Below, in pieces: positions 25,819 to 36,601 of a stretch of 64,000 nt of DNA (its first letter is position 1; the number at the start of each line of letters is the position of its first letter). Source of the stretch: an uncultured Roseovarius sp. (GTDB lineage: Bacteria; Pseudomonadota; Alphaproteobacteria; Rhodobacterales; Rhodobacteraceae); the NCBI GenBank assembly GCA_951812895.1, contig OX638333.1, positions 3,204,001-3,268,000 on the forward strand, given 5' to 3'. Made by a program: the position numbers and the translations under genes. Under the pieces are notes generated by a model that had not been told where the DNA came from, ran no database searches, and was given only the letters and a program-made list of their open reading frames with translations.

Positions 25819-27864
25819 ATGTTCAAGAAGATCCTGATCGCCAACCGTGGTGAGATTGCCTGTCGCGTGATCAAGACCGCCCGCAAAATGGGGATTCAGA
25901 CGGTTGCCATCTATTCCGATGCTGACCGCAATGCGTTGCATGTCAAAATGGCGGACGAGGCGGTGCATATCGGACCGCCACCTGCGAACCAATCTTACAT
26001 CGTCATCGACAAAGTGATGGACGCCATTCGCCAGACAGGTGCCGAAGCGGTGCATCCCGGTTATGGATTTCTATCAGAGAATTCAAAATTCGCCGAGGCA
26101 CTGCAAGCCGAAGGGGTTGCCTTTATCGGGCCACCAGTTGGGGCGATTGAGGCGATGGGAGACAAAATCACCTCAAAGAAAATCGCGCAAGAGGCGGATG
26201 TCAGTACGGTGCCCGGATATATGGGACTGATCGAGGACGCCGACGAAGCGGTAAAAATCTCGAACCAGATCGGGTATCCGGTAATGATCAAAGCCTCTGC
26301 CGGGGGCGGCGGTAAGGGTATGCGGATCGCCTGGAGCGACGAGGAAGCGAGGGAAGGGTTCCAAAGTTCCAAGAACGAGGCCGCGAATTCATTTGGCGAT
26401 GATCGGATTTTCATTGAGAAGTTCGTAACCCAGCCACGCCATATCGAAATTCAGGTCCTGTGTGACAGCCATGGCAACGGCATTTATCTGGGAGAGCGGG
26501 AATGTTCTATCCAGCGCCGGAACCAGAAGGTCATCGAAGAAGCGCCCAGCCCGTTTCTGGATGAAGCAACCCGCAAAGCTATGGGCGAGCAGGCGGTCGC
26601 ACTTGCCCATGCTGTTGACTATGCCAGCGCCGGAACGGTGGAATTCATCGTCGATGGCGAAAAGAAATTCTACTTCCTTGAGATGAATACGCGTTTGCAG
26701 GTGGAACACCCGGTGACAGAGCTGATCACCGGCGTTGATCTGGTTGAACAAATGATCCGGGTGGCAGCGGGTGAGAAACTTGAGCTTTCTCAGGCTGACG
26801 TGAAACTTGGCGGATGGGCGATTGAAAGCCGGTTATATGCCGAGGACCCATATCGCGGTTTCCTGCCTTCTATCGGCCGTTTGGCGCGCTATCGCCCACC
26901 TGCCGAGGTGGCGGCCGGACCGTTGCTGGAGAATGGCAAATGGCAGGATAAGGCCGCCGAAGGGGCCACTGCTGTACGCAATGACACCGGGGTATATGAC
27001 GGTGGCGAAATCAGCATGTATTACGACCCGATGATCGCCAAGCTGTGCACCTGGGCGCCGGATCGGGCCGCTGCGATCGAGGCGATGCGCGTTGCGCTTG
27101 ACAGTTTCGAGATTGAGGGGATTGGCCACAATCTGCCGTTTCTAAGCGCGGTGATGGATCATTCCAAGTTTATTTCGGGCAACATGACCACGGCCTTTAT
27201 CGAAGAAGAATACCCTGACGGGTTTGAAGGGGTTGAGTTATCAGATGTAAACCTGCGCCGTATCGCGGCCAGCTGTGCCGCAATGCATCGCGTGGCGGAA
27301 ATCCGGCGCACGCGGGTTTCGGGCCGGATGGACAATCATGAACGACATGTGGGCGACGATTGGGTTGTGAGCCTGCAACGCGAAGCTTACCGCGTTTGTA
27401 TTTTGGCAGATCGCGAGGGTTCGACCATTACCTTCGAAGATGGCACAGAGCTGCGGGTGGAAAGCGATTGGACCCCCGGCCAGCAACTGGCAACGTTGTC
27501 GGTCGGTGGTACACCGTTGGTTCTCAAAGTCGGAAAGGTTCCCGGTGGGTTCCGTATCCGCAGCCGCGGCGCAGATATCAAGGTACATGTCCGCACGCCA
27601 CGTCAGGCTGAACTGGCCGCATTAATGCCCGTGAAACTGCCACCTGATACATCGAAGATGCTGCTGTGCCCGATGCCGGGCCTGATCGTCGGTGTGAACG
27701 TATCCGAAGGCGACGAGGTGCAGGAAGGACAGGCCCTGTGCACTGTAGAGGCGATGAAGATGGAAAACATCCTGCGGGCTGAGAAAAAGGCGGTGGTGAC
27801 AAAGATCAACGCCGGTCCGGGTGACAGTCTGGCGGTGGATGATGTGATTATGGAGTTCGAATAA
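25819..27864 (+). CDS. pccA: propionyl-CoA carboxylase alpha subunit (biotin carboxylase-biotin carrier)
   Basis: A 681-aa subunit that carboxylates its own biotin using ATP and bicarbonate. Domains in order are: biotin carboxylase N-terminal (1-110, FKKILIANRGEIACRVI), ATP-grasp (115-320, with KASAGGGGKGMRIAW and EMNTRLQVEHPVTE), biotin carboxylase C-terminal (335-445), the PccA linker domain, and the biotinyl domain (about 610-681) with EAMKMEN, where Lys647 is the likely biotin site. Length is normal for PccA. Works with pccB upstream; the two are separated by four small genes and two terminators, so pccA probably has its own promoter. Confidence 0.96.
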   Translation: MFKKILIANRGEIACRVIKTARKMGIQTVAIYSDADRNALHVKMADEAVHIGPPPANQSYIVIDKVMDAIRQTGAEAVHPGYGFLSENSKFAEALQAEGVAFIGPPVGAIEAMGDKITSKKIAQEADVSTVPGYMGLIEDADEAVKISNQIGYPVMIKASAGGGGKGMRIAWSDEEAREGFQSSKNEAANSFGDDRIFIEKFVTQPRHIEIQVLCDSHGNGIYLGERECSIQRRNQKVIEEAPSPFLDEATRKAMGEQAVALAHAVDYASAGTVEFIVDGEKKFYFLEMNTRLQVEHPVTELITGVDLVEQMIRVAAGEKLELSQADVKLGGWAIESRLYAEDPYRGFLPSIGRLARYRPPAEVAAGPLLENGKWQDKAAEGATAVRNDTGVYDGGEISMYYDPMIAKLCTWAPDRAAAIEAMRVALDSFEIEGIGHNLPFLSAVMDHSKFISGNMTTAFIEEEYPDGFEGVELSDVNLRRIAASCAAMHRVAEIRRTRVSGRMDNHERHVGDDWVVSLQREAYRVCILADREGSTITFEDGTELRVESDWTPGQQLATLSVGGTPLVLKVGKVPGGFRIRSRGADIKVHVRTPRQAELAALMPVKLPPDTSKMLLCPMPGLIVGVNVSEGDEVQEGQALCTVEAMKMENILRAEKKAVVTKINAGPGDSLAVDDVIMEFE

Positions 27865-27869
27865 GCCCA

Positions 27870-28391
27870 ATGCTTTGCGCGCGCCGCCCTTGTTACCAAA
27901 ACCAGTTGATTGCTGTCGCTGTTATTGCAGTGCTTGCGGGCTGTGTACGGGAAGATGAGGACGCTTTGCGCACGCGGTTGGAACAATGGTTCACTCTCGG
28001 CGACACTCAAAGCTTTGCAACGGGTAGTGACTGTGCTGTGGGAATTTATCAACTGCGCGGTGACACGATCGGAGCGGCGATGCCTGTCGCGCAATCTGTG
28101 CCACAGATGTTGCGAATTTTACCCCGAAAAGATGTCGCAGCACTGGATGATCCGGAGCAAGCACCTGATGCAGCATTGGTTGAAGCAGTAAACTCACAGC
28201 GCAGTACCGGAATGGCGATGCGGCGTGCAGCGCTTGAGGCGCGCATGTGCATGGATGATCTGATGGAGGCGGAATTCAGGTTGGCACTTACCACGCCAAG
28301 TTCGGTTCTGGCCTTTGATCCGGGGCACGACGCCATCATGCTGCTGAATCCCGTGCGCGGCGTTTTGATTGTTGCAATAGGGGCGGGATGA
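27870..28391 (+). CDS. lipoprotein of unknown function downstream of pccA
   Basis: A 173-aa protein starting 6 bases after the pccA stop, so almost certainly co-transcribed with it. The N-terminus has a hydrophobic segment and lipobox VLAGC (Cys24 or so). The mature domain is acidic, with cysteines in SDCAVGIY and ARMCMDD. It contains MAMRRAALEARMC, a helix seen in other Rhodobacteraceae exported proteins of unknown function. I do not recognise a named family. Confidence 0.72.
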   Translation: MLCARRPCYQNQLIAVAVIAVLAGCVREDEDALRTRLEQWFTLGDTQSFATGSDCAVGIYQLRGDTIGAAMPVAQSVPQMLRILPRKDVAALDDPEQAPDAALVEAVNSQRSTGMAMRRAALEARMCMDDLMEAEFRLALTTPSSVLAFDPGHDAIMLLNPVRGVLIVAIGAG

Positions 28392-28404
28392 TGAAGGGCT
28401 TTGG

Positions 28405-28860
28405 TCAGCTATCCCCGCGACGGTCGCGGATTTCCTGTTTGCGCAAGGGCAGTTTGTCAATCACGCGCGAAATTTCACGGGTGTCCCATGGCAACGGTTT
28501 ACGCAGGTATATCACCCCGTCTTTGCCCAGTAGGACCAGCATAAAACCCCTTGGACGAAGCTTGGTACGCAATGCGCTGTCAGCCGAACGGTCAGTATCG
28601 GTCAGCACGATCACATCGCGCTCAAACAGATCGGTTGCACCTTTTGAGATGAATTCCATCTGTTGGATAAATCGCGGGTCGTTAGGACTATCGGCAAAGA
28701 CAACCAGCGGACGCTTTGTCCAGACAAATTCACTTAAATCTGTGCTATCTCCGGGAAACACAATTTCCGGAGAGGTCACTTCATCCGCCGGAACGGCGCG
28801 CGGTGAGAACACCAACACGGCAGCAAGCATAAGAAAAACAAAGGGTATTTTTGACTTCAT
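28405..28860 (-). CDS. exported DUF4174 protein
   Basis: A 151-aa protein with a signal peptide (MKSKIPFVFLMLAAVLVFSPRAVPAD) and a thioredoxin-fold-like DUF4174 domain (about 45-140): FVWTKRPLVVFADSPNDPRFIQQ, ERDVIVLTDTD and FMLVLLGKDGVIYLRKPLPWDTREISRVIDKLP. The domain lacks the CxxC redox pair. It is transcribed towards the pccA-lipoprotein genes and away from the sulfotransferase-like gene. An AGGAGAG site lies before the ATG. Its role is unknown. Confidence 0.85.
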   Translation of the reverse strand: MKSKIPFVFLMLAAVLVFSPRAVPADEVTSPEIVFPGDSTDLSEFVWTKRPLVVFADSPNDPRFIQQMEFISKGATDLFERDVIVLTDTDRSADSALRTKLRPRGFMLVLLGKDGVIYLRKPLPWDTREISRVIDKLPLRKQEIRDRRGDS

Positions 28861-29038
28861 GGTCTCTCCTGTTCCCTATCATATAGGCAGGAGCAGACCA
28901 AAAGCGAAGGCTCATTGGGTCTGTGACCCGGAAAATTTTAACATTCATCAAACACTCAGGCCTGCATGGGTAAATTGGCCTCGACGGAGCAGATTAAGCC
29001 CGCGAAACGCGGCCAGCCGGCTAAGGGCCCGGAACACG

Positions 29039-29945
29039 ATGGATGTTATTCTACATGTCGGTGCGCATCGGACGGCGACCACCAGTTTTCAGTACTATTT
29101 GCGAGAGAATTCAGGGTTCTTGCGCGCAAACGGAATTGGCTTTTGGGGGCCGCTGCGGACCAGAGGGGAACTTTTGCGGGGGGTGATGCCAGAGGTAGGC
29201 CCGCACAGTCCGGAGGACCAGCTACGCCGGGCGCGTGGTCGAATTGCGCTGCAATTGCACGGGGCGCAGGCACGAGGTCGGCACACCGTTATTGTCAGCG
29301 ATGAAAACATGATCGGCAGCTCGCGGCGCAACCTTCGGGTTGGACAGCTTTATACTGATTTGGGGCATAGAATGGCGCGGTTCGCGGGTGCATTTGGCCA
29401 GTCGATTGCGCGCGTAGTAATATCCATTCGGAACCCTGAAACCTATTGGGGTTCCGTTCTGGCCTATGCTTTGGCACGCGGAGGCGTACCTGCGATACGA
29501 CCGGGACTGGACCGTCTGGCACAAAGCCAAAGAAGTTGGCGGGACGTGATAACAGATTTGGCGCACGCCGTGCCGGACTGCGAAATTCTGGTTTTGCCGC
29601 ACGAAACCTTTTCCGGGCGGGCGGATGAAGTGTTTGCCTGCATCACCGGTGTAACGGGCACCCCGTCGGCACAAGCTGATGCATGGCGCAATGCGTCGCC
29701 GCGATTGCCAGAGCTGAGACAAATAAATCAGGAATGTGGGTCTGATGCGTCTTTTCTGCCGGATGGCGATGGACGGTGGGAACCATTTGACAAAGAGCAA
29801 GCCCTCGCGATGCGTGAGGCATATGAAGATGACCTTTTCTGGTTGCGCGGCGGCGCAGATGGAATTGCAACATTAATCGAGGAAACAGGGCTGGCGAAGA
29901 CGGGACAAACCCCGCGTGCTGGTCGGTTGGATAGAGGACACCCCA

Positions 29946-29974
<29 letters not shown>
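29039..29974 (+). CDS. sulfotransferase-like protein overlapping mcm
   Basis: A 311-aa cytoplasmic protein. The N-terminal [16 protein letters not shown] resembles the 5'-phosphosulfate-binding loop of PAPS-dependent sulfotransferases, and the later [15 protein letters not shown] matches the 3'-phosphate motif, so a P-loop sulfotransferase fold is likely. Acceptor unknown. The 3' end runs 29 bases past the mcm start in another frame, implying coupling. An in-frame upstream extension to 28388 is rejected because it runs antisense through the DUF4174 gene. The start MDVILHVG fits the beta1 strand of the fold. Confidence 0.75.
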
Positions 29975-32075
<2,101 letters not shown>

Positions 32076-32092
32076 CGCCTTTCCTTAAACCT

Positions 32093-32121
32093 AAAAAAGG
32101 GGCAGAACTTTGCCCCTTTTC
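32093..32121 (+). terminator. intrinsic terminator after mcm
   Basis: AAAAAAGGGGCA and TGCCCCTTTT form a stem of about 10 bp around GAACTT, ending in T residues. It lies 18 bases after the mcm stop and just before the convergent tail-collar gene, so it may serve both strands. Confidence 0.85.
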
Positions 32122-32136
32122 TGCGCCTTGTATCGC

Positions 32137-32721
32137 TCAACTGCGGGACGGGTACAATCCGTTGATCGCGACACACCAGGTTACGGCGAGATACGGACTG
32201 CGATGAGATACAGGCTGTCCTCCCCCTGTGTTTCCGCCCGGCCCGGCTTGAATTGATTCATCGACTGTTGGTTCTGCTGATAGTGAGTAGCTGGGCCCCT
32301 TTTGTGGGCCTGTGTCGGTAGAATACCCGATTTGATGGTCGTGAGAAGGCAGCTGGTTTATCGTTAATGTGAAATCCACCTGTCCGCCGCGCTGACCTAT
32401 ATTGTAATTAGGCAATCCCGGCCCGTTGCCATTGTGAATTGGCGTGCGTCCTCTGAGGTCTGGTAAGCCAAAAGTTGTACGCCCATCGCCACCGTAATAC
32501 GTCCCGTATAAGGAAAACAGAGCAGAATTTTGCGCGATTGGCAGCAATTGACCCTCGGCTGCAACCCAGTCGCGTGGACAAAAGCCAAAGCCAAAGGTTC
32601 TTAGCTCGCCTATAAAGTATTCTTGGGCTGTGGCCTTTTGTGATGTGGCGAACATTGCCGCGCCTGAGATGGTTATGAAGGTCACGGTCAACAGTAAGAG
32701 CTTTTTGGTGCAAAATCGCAT
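32137..32721 (-). CDS. exported phage tail collar (microcystin-dependent-like) protein
   Basis: A 194-aa protein with a signal peptide (MRFCTKKLLLLTVTFITISGAAMFATSQKATAQ) and a Tail Collar domain. It shows EYFIGELRTFGFGFCPRDWVAAEGQLLPIAQNSALFSLYGTYYGGDGRTTFGLPDLRGRTPI, the signature of phage tail collar and of MdpB-type microcystin-dependent proteins, in segments. A bacterial exported version without other phage genes nearby suggests a domesticated adhesin-like or surface protein. ACAGGAG supports the start; the upstream reading to 32874 is not favoured. A cysteine at each end of the domain may form a disulfide. Confidence 0.82.
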   Translation of the reverse strand: MRFCTKKLLLLTVTFITISGAAMFATSQKATAQEYFIGELRTFGFGFCPRDWVAAEGQLLPIAQNSALFSLYGTYYGGDGRTTFGLPDLRGRTPIHNGNGPGLPNYNIGQRGGQVDFTLTINQLPSHDHQIGYSTDTGPQKGPSYSLSAEPTVDESIQAGPGGNTGGGQPVSHRSPYLAVTWCVAINGLYPSRS

Positions 32722-32839
32722 TTGAGTACTCCTGTGATGCATGAGGCTGCCTATGAGAAGTGACGTTGAGATAGACAGCCAGTGAAAATTGGATAGGTTC
32801 GTCGGGATAATTGCGGCGTGGCCCGAAGGCACAGATGGC

Positions 32840-33346
32840 ATGGACAACAAACGAATAACAATTCTGATAGGCATGGGAGCCGGATTGGCATGGTCATGCG
32901 CCCTGTTGATGTTGATGCCGCAATTTCTACAATTGCCAGTTTTTGCACTGATGCCAACAATAATGACTGCCTTTTTTCCGCCGGGTGTTGTGCTGTTGCT
33001 GATTGTAGGCCGGTTGGCGCAGCGGCGGTTTTTTGATGATGCGACGGTGGATGGCGCCGATTTTACAGGTGCGGCAGCGATTGATCAGAGGGTTTTGACC
33101 AACACGATTGAACAGGTTGTATTGGGGCTAGCGATTTGGCCCGCCGCTGCAGTCATACTGGGGGGCGCGGGGCCAAGCGTGATTATGGCCCTTGGTCTAG
33201 GGTTTGCCTTTGCGCGTATAGTGTTCTGGGTTGGGTATCATGTTTCCCCGCCGCTAAGAGCATTTGGGTTTGCAGCGACGTTCTATCCAACCGTTTTGGT
33301 GGCTCTTTGGGCGTTTTTGCGGCTGTTTTCTTTCGGGGGCAATTGA
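32840..33346 (+). CDS. MAPEG-like integral membrane protein
   Basis: A 168-aa protein with four likely transmembrane helices and a loop IDQRVLTNTIEQVVLGLAIW, characteristic of the MAPEG superfamily (membrane-associated eicosanoid/glutathione proteins). Bacterial members have mostly unknown substrates. The ATG at 32840 lacks a clear ribosome-binding site. Its stop overlaps the next start as TGATG, so it heads a three-gene run with the VOC-like and GNAT genes. Confidence 0.75.
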   Translation: MDNKRITILIGMGAGLAWSCALLMLMPQFLQLPVFALMPTIMTAFFPPGVVLLLIVGRLAQRRFFDDATVDGADFTGAAAIDQRVLTNTIEQVVLGLAIWPAAAVILGGAGPSVIMALGLGFAFARIVFWVGYHVSPPLRAFGFAATFYPTVLVALWAFLRLFSFGGN

Positions 33347-33957
33347 TGCTCGTGCTGGATCATCTGGCGGTGGCGGCGTCTTCGTTGGAGGAAGGGCGCG
33401 AACATGTTGAATCCGTACTTGGTGTACCTCTGCAGCGCGGGGGGCAGCATGCCCATTTTGGGACGCAAAACCTGTTGCTCGGGCTTGAGGATGGTCTTTA
33501 TCTTGAAGTGATTGCAGTTGATCCGGAAGCAGAGCCACCAACCTATCCCCGGTGGTTCGATCTGGATCGATTTACGGGTGAACCTCGGCTTCAGACATGG
33601 ATTGCGCGAACAGATAACCTATATGAATTTGTTTATAAATTTCCGGATTCGGGCGAACCCGTTGCATTGTCGCGTGGCGATCTGCGCTGGAAGATGGCGG
33701 TGCCGCTCAACGGGATATTACCCCACGATAATTTGTTTCCGGCGGTCATCGAATGGCAAGGTACAGCGCATCCGGCAGAGCGATTGACGCCCTCGGGGTG
33801 CAGTTTGCGACGGGTGATCCTTTCGCATCCGCAGGCCGAGGTGCTAGGTCAGAGGTTGGCGCCGGTTCTGTCGGAAGAAAGAGTTGTATTCGAGCAAGGC
33901 CCCCGCGCAATTGTTGCCGAGTTTGACACGCCAAACGGTGTGCGTGTTCTGACATGA
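33346..33957 (+). CDS. VOC-like (glyoxalase-3 type) protein
   Basis: A 203-aa cytoplasmic protein related to the glyoxalase-like domain family. It opens with MLVLDHLAVAASSLEEG and the conserved GGQHAHFGTQNLLLGLEDGLYLEVIAVDPEAE block (His and Glu as likely metal or substrate ligands). Members are annotated as VOC-family proteins without defined reactions. It overlaps the MAPEG gene by one base and the GNAT gene by four (ATGA), pointing to translational coupling. Confidence 0.8.
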   Translation: MLVLDHLAVAASSLEEGREHVESVLGVPLQRGGQHAHFGTQNLLLGLEDGLYLEVIAVDPEAEPPTYPRWFDLDRFTGEPRLQTWIARTDNLYEFVYKFPDSGEPVALSRGDLRWKMAVPLNGILPHDNLFPAVIEWQGTAHPAERLTPSGCSLRRVILSHPQAEVLGQRLAPVLSEERVVFEQGPRAIVAEFDTPNGVRVLT

Positions 33958-34442
33958 ATATTCGAACGGCATCAACCGACGACAGCAAATCCATTGCGGG
34001 CATCTGGAACCCGATCATTCGGAACACAACCATCACCTTTACGACAGAAGAGAAGACCGAGGCAGGCATGGCCCGGGAAATTGCGGAACGTCACAAGTTA
34101 GGCATGGGTTTTTTGGTAGCTGAGCAGGGTGGAGAAGTTCTTGGGTTTGCGACCTATTTCCCATTCCGTAACGGTCCGGGCTATTCCCGCACGGTGGAGC
34201 ATTCGGTAAATCTTGCTCCCCAAGCGCGGGGGCAGGGTACTGGCCGGGCGCTGATGGCATCGCTACAGGATCATGCGCGTGCCCAGGGCAAACATTCGAT
34301 GATTGCAGGGATCAGCATTGAAAACGCAGCAGCGGTAAGGTTTCATTTGGATCTCGGATTTTCCAAGGTTGCAGAGATACCTGAGGCGGGTTGGAAATTT
34401 GATCGCTGGCTTGACCTCGTACTGCTACAAAAACGTCTCTAA
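33954..34442 (+). CDS. GNAT-family N-acetyltransferase (phosphinothricin acetyltransferase type)
   Basis: A 162-aa acetyl-CoA-dependent transferase. The acetyl-CoA loop ARGQGTGRALMASL is near residues 95-108 and the family's EHSVNLAP strand precedes it. Similarity of the N-terminus (IRTASTDDSKSIAGIWNPIIRNTTITFTTEEKT) suggests the Pat/MddA subgroup, which acetylates methionine sulfoximine and related analogues. Substrate here is unproven. Overlaps the previous gene by ATGA. Confidence 0.87.
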   Translation: MNIRTASTDDSKSIAGIWNPIIRNTTITFTTEEKTEAGMAREIAERHKLGMGFLVAEQGGEVLGFATYFPFRNGPGYSRTVEHSVNLAPQARGQGTGRALMASLQDHARAQGKHSMIAGISIENAAAVRFHLDLGFSKVAEIPEAGWKFDRWLDLVLLQKRL

Positions 34443-34484
34443 TGCCGCACTGACAATCGCGGGTAAAGCCGATAGGGTTTCGAT

Positions 34485-35162
34485 ATGTCGATCTGGAGCA
34501 GAATATCCGACGCGCTGGCCGCGCTGGCCAAGGGGGAATCTCTTACCCAGGTTTTTGATCGCTTGCGCGCGCCGCCAGAGCGCAGTGTTGCCTTTGCCAT
34601 CGCGGTGATTGCGCTTGGGGCGAAAATGGCCAAGGCAGATGGGTTGGTCACACGTGATGAGGTGACCGCGTTTCGCGATGTGTTTCAGATCGCCCAGTCG
34701 GACGAAGCAGGTGCAGCGCGGGTTTTTAATCTTGCCCGTCAGGATGTTGCCGGTTTTGAAGAATATGCTGAGAGGATCAGCCGCATGTTCGGTGACGAGC
34801 AGGAAGCGCTGTCTGATCTGATGGAGGGACTGTTTCATATTGCGGTGGCCGACGGGATTTACCATCCGAATGAGGACAAATTTCTGGAACGCGTTGCAGA
34901 GATTTTCGGCCTGTCAGAGCATGAATTCCGCGCCATGCGGAGCAGGTTTGTTCCCGACGCAAAGCCCGATCCATATGCCGTTCTGGGTGTCGATCCCAAA
35001 ATGCCGATCGAGGATATCAGAAAGATCTGGCGCAAACTGGTGCGCGAAACCCACCCGGATCGGATGATCGCCCGGGGCGTGCCTGAAGAGGCAATTAAAC
35101 TGGCGGAAAAGCGGATGAAAGACATCAACCGCGCCTGGGAGGAGATCAGCGAAAGGGGCTGA
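34485..35162 (+). CDS. TerB-DnaJ domain protein (DjlA-like)
   Basis: A 225-aa cytoplasmic co-chaperone-like protein. A TerB helical domain spans about residues 35-150 (metal-binding type DGLVTRDEV and DGIYHPNEDKF), and a J domain spans about 160-225 with the HPD motif at 190-192. Together this is the DjlA layout, but the N-terminal membrane anchor of classical DjlA is missing. It should stimulate a DnaK-type ATPase. The next gene begins two bases after its stop and uses its 3' end (AAAGGGGCTGAG) as ribosome-binding site. Confidence 0.87.
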   Translation: MSIWSRISDALAALAKGESLTQVFDRLRAPPERSVAFAIAVIALGAKMAKADGLVTRDEVTAFRDVFQIAQSDEAGAARVFNLARQDVAGFEEYAERISRMFGDEQEALSDLMEGLFHIAVADGIYHPNEDKFLERVAEIFGLSEHEFRAMRSRFVPDAKPDPYAVLGVDPKMPIEDIRKIWRKLVRETHPDRMIARGVPEEAIKLAEKRMKDINRAWEEISERG

Positions 35163-35163
35163 G

Positions 35164-36195
35164 ATGCGCTTTGCCACGTATAATGTCGAATGGTTCAATT
35201 CGCTGTTTGATGATCACGGCAACCTGATGGATGCCGGCGATTGGTCCGGCCGGCACGATGTGACCCGTGCCGACCAACTGGCCGCACTTGGTATCGTATT
35301 CACAGCCCTGGATGCCGATGCGGTAATGATTATCGAAGCGCCGGATCACAGCCGAAAACGGGCCACTGTGCCGGCATTGGAAAAGTTCGCTAAAGTGATG
35401 AACTTGCGGGCGACCAAGGCGTTGATCGGTTTTGAGAACAACACCCAACAAGAAATCGCGTTGCTTTATGATCCGGAAAAACTGAGTTGTACCCACGATC
35501 CTCAAGGACATGAAACCGGTCGCAAGGGATCGCGGGATGCTCCGCGCTTTGACGGGGTGTTTCGGATTGATCTGGATATTGATGCAAAAGAAGATCTGGT
35601 GGAGTTTTCCAAACCACCATTTGAAATTGCTGCGAAGTCGACCAGTGGTTTCAAATTTCGAATGATCGGCGCACATCTCAAATCAAAGGCCCCTCACGGT
35701 GCGCGATCGCATGATGAAGTGATGCGTATGGCGATTGCGAACAGGCGCAAGCAGCAGGCGCAGGCCGTTTGGTTGCGAAAACGGATCGAAAGCCACCTGA
35801 TTGATGGCGAACATTTGATCCTGATGGGAGACCTAAATGACGGCCCCGGGCTAGACGAATACGAACATCTTTTTGGCAGGTCATCGGTTGAAATCATTAT
35901 GGGTGAAGGCGCGGAGACGGATCATATGCTCTATGATCCGCACGCAAGACGCGCTTTGACCCGCAAACTAAGCGCCACGAATACGACATCACGGTTCTTT
36001 ATCGCGGCTGAGAACCGCTATCTTCAGGCATTGCTTGACTACATAATGGTCTCGGTCGAGTTAAAGGCCAAGGGCCCGACATGGCGTATATGGCACCCGT
36101 TTGATGATCGCGATTGTTGGAATGTGCCAGAGCTAAGAGATGCACTATTGACCGCATCTGACCATTTCCCGGTGACCATGGATATTGAGCTGTGA
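35164..36195 (+). CDS. endonuclease/exonuclease/phosphatase-family protein
   Basis: A 343-aa protein of the EEP metal-dependent hydrolase superfamily. The N-terminal FATYNVEWFNSLFDD carries the Asn of the metal site, ILMGDLNDGPG (about residue 220) the Asp-Asn pair, and SDHFPVTMDIEL the C-terminal Asp-His pair. No signal peptide is present, so it acts in the cytoplasm. DNA, RNA or a phospholipid/phosphoester could be the substrate. Coupled to the DnaJ-like gene. Confidence 0.85.
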   Translation: MRFATYNVEWFNSLFDDHGNLMDAGDWSGRHDVTRADQLAALGIVFTALDADAVMIIEAPDHSRKRATVPALEKFAKVMNLRATKALIGFENNTQQEIALLYDPEKLSCTHDPQGHETGRKGSRDAPRFDGVFRIDLDIDAKEDLVEFSKPPFEIAAKSTSGFKFRMIGAHLKSKAPHGARSHDEVMRMAIANRRKQQAQAVWLRKRIESHLIDGEHLILMGDLNDGPGLDEYEHLFGRSSVEIIMGEGAETDHMLYDPHARRALTRKLSATNTTSRFFIAAENRYLQALLDYIMVSVELKAKGPTWRIWHPFDDRDCWNVPELRDALLTASDHFPVTMDIEL

Positions 36196-36223
36196 TCTTA
36201 AAATCGTCATTCAGACGCATTAT

Positions 36224-36595
36224 ATGAAGCCTATGAAACAGGTATTATTGTCCTCAAGCTTGCTCATCGCGCTTTCTGGTCCGCTCTATGCGCAGGAATC
36301 CGCAGATGAAGATGGCTTTTCTCTGATGGAACGTGGCGTGGAGTTGTTTTTCGAAGGCATTATGCGCGAGATGGAGCCCGCATTGGATGATCTGCGCGGG
36401 ATGGCCGAAGGAATGGAGCCAGCGATGCGCGAATTCGTGCTGGAGATGGGCCCAGCCTTCGTCGAACTTTTGGGTAAGATTGATGATTTGAGTGCGTATC
36501 ACCCGCCAGAAATGCTTTCGAATGGCGATATTATCATCAGGCGGAAATTTCCACTGACACCTGAAACAGAAGAAAGTGGTGAAGTCGAGCTTTGA
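36224..36595 (+). CDS. small exported protein, acidic helical
   Basis: A 123-aa protein with a Sec signal (MKPMKQVLLSSSLLIALSGPLYAQ) and a mature domain with regularly spaced Met/Glu residues (EGIMREMEPALDDLRGMAEGMEPAMREFVLEMGPAF), which would form an amphipathic helical rod. Rhodobacteraceae homologues are sometimes mislabelled as AAA ATPases; no nucleotide motif is present. The start could also be the ATG nine bases downstream. It ends 6 bases before the convergent ppx gene. Confidence 0.7.
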   Translation: MKPMKQVLLSSSLLIALSGPLYAQESADEDGFSLMERGVELFFEGIMREMEPALDDLRGMAEGMEPAMREFVLEMGPAFVELLGKIDDLSAYHPPEMLSNGDIIIRRKFPLTPETEESGEVEL

Positions 36596-36601
36596 GCTTT
36601 C

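Noticed and set aside
28388-29038. Long in-frame forward extension upstream of the sulfotransferase-like gene
   Set aside because: It runs antisense through the DUF4174 gene and gives a basic, low-complexity protein with no family features.
33136-33345. Longer in-frame start for the VOC-like gene
   Set aside because: The extension overlaps the MAPEG gene over its whole length, and the start at 33346 forms the usual TGATG junction.
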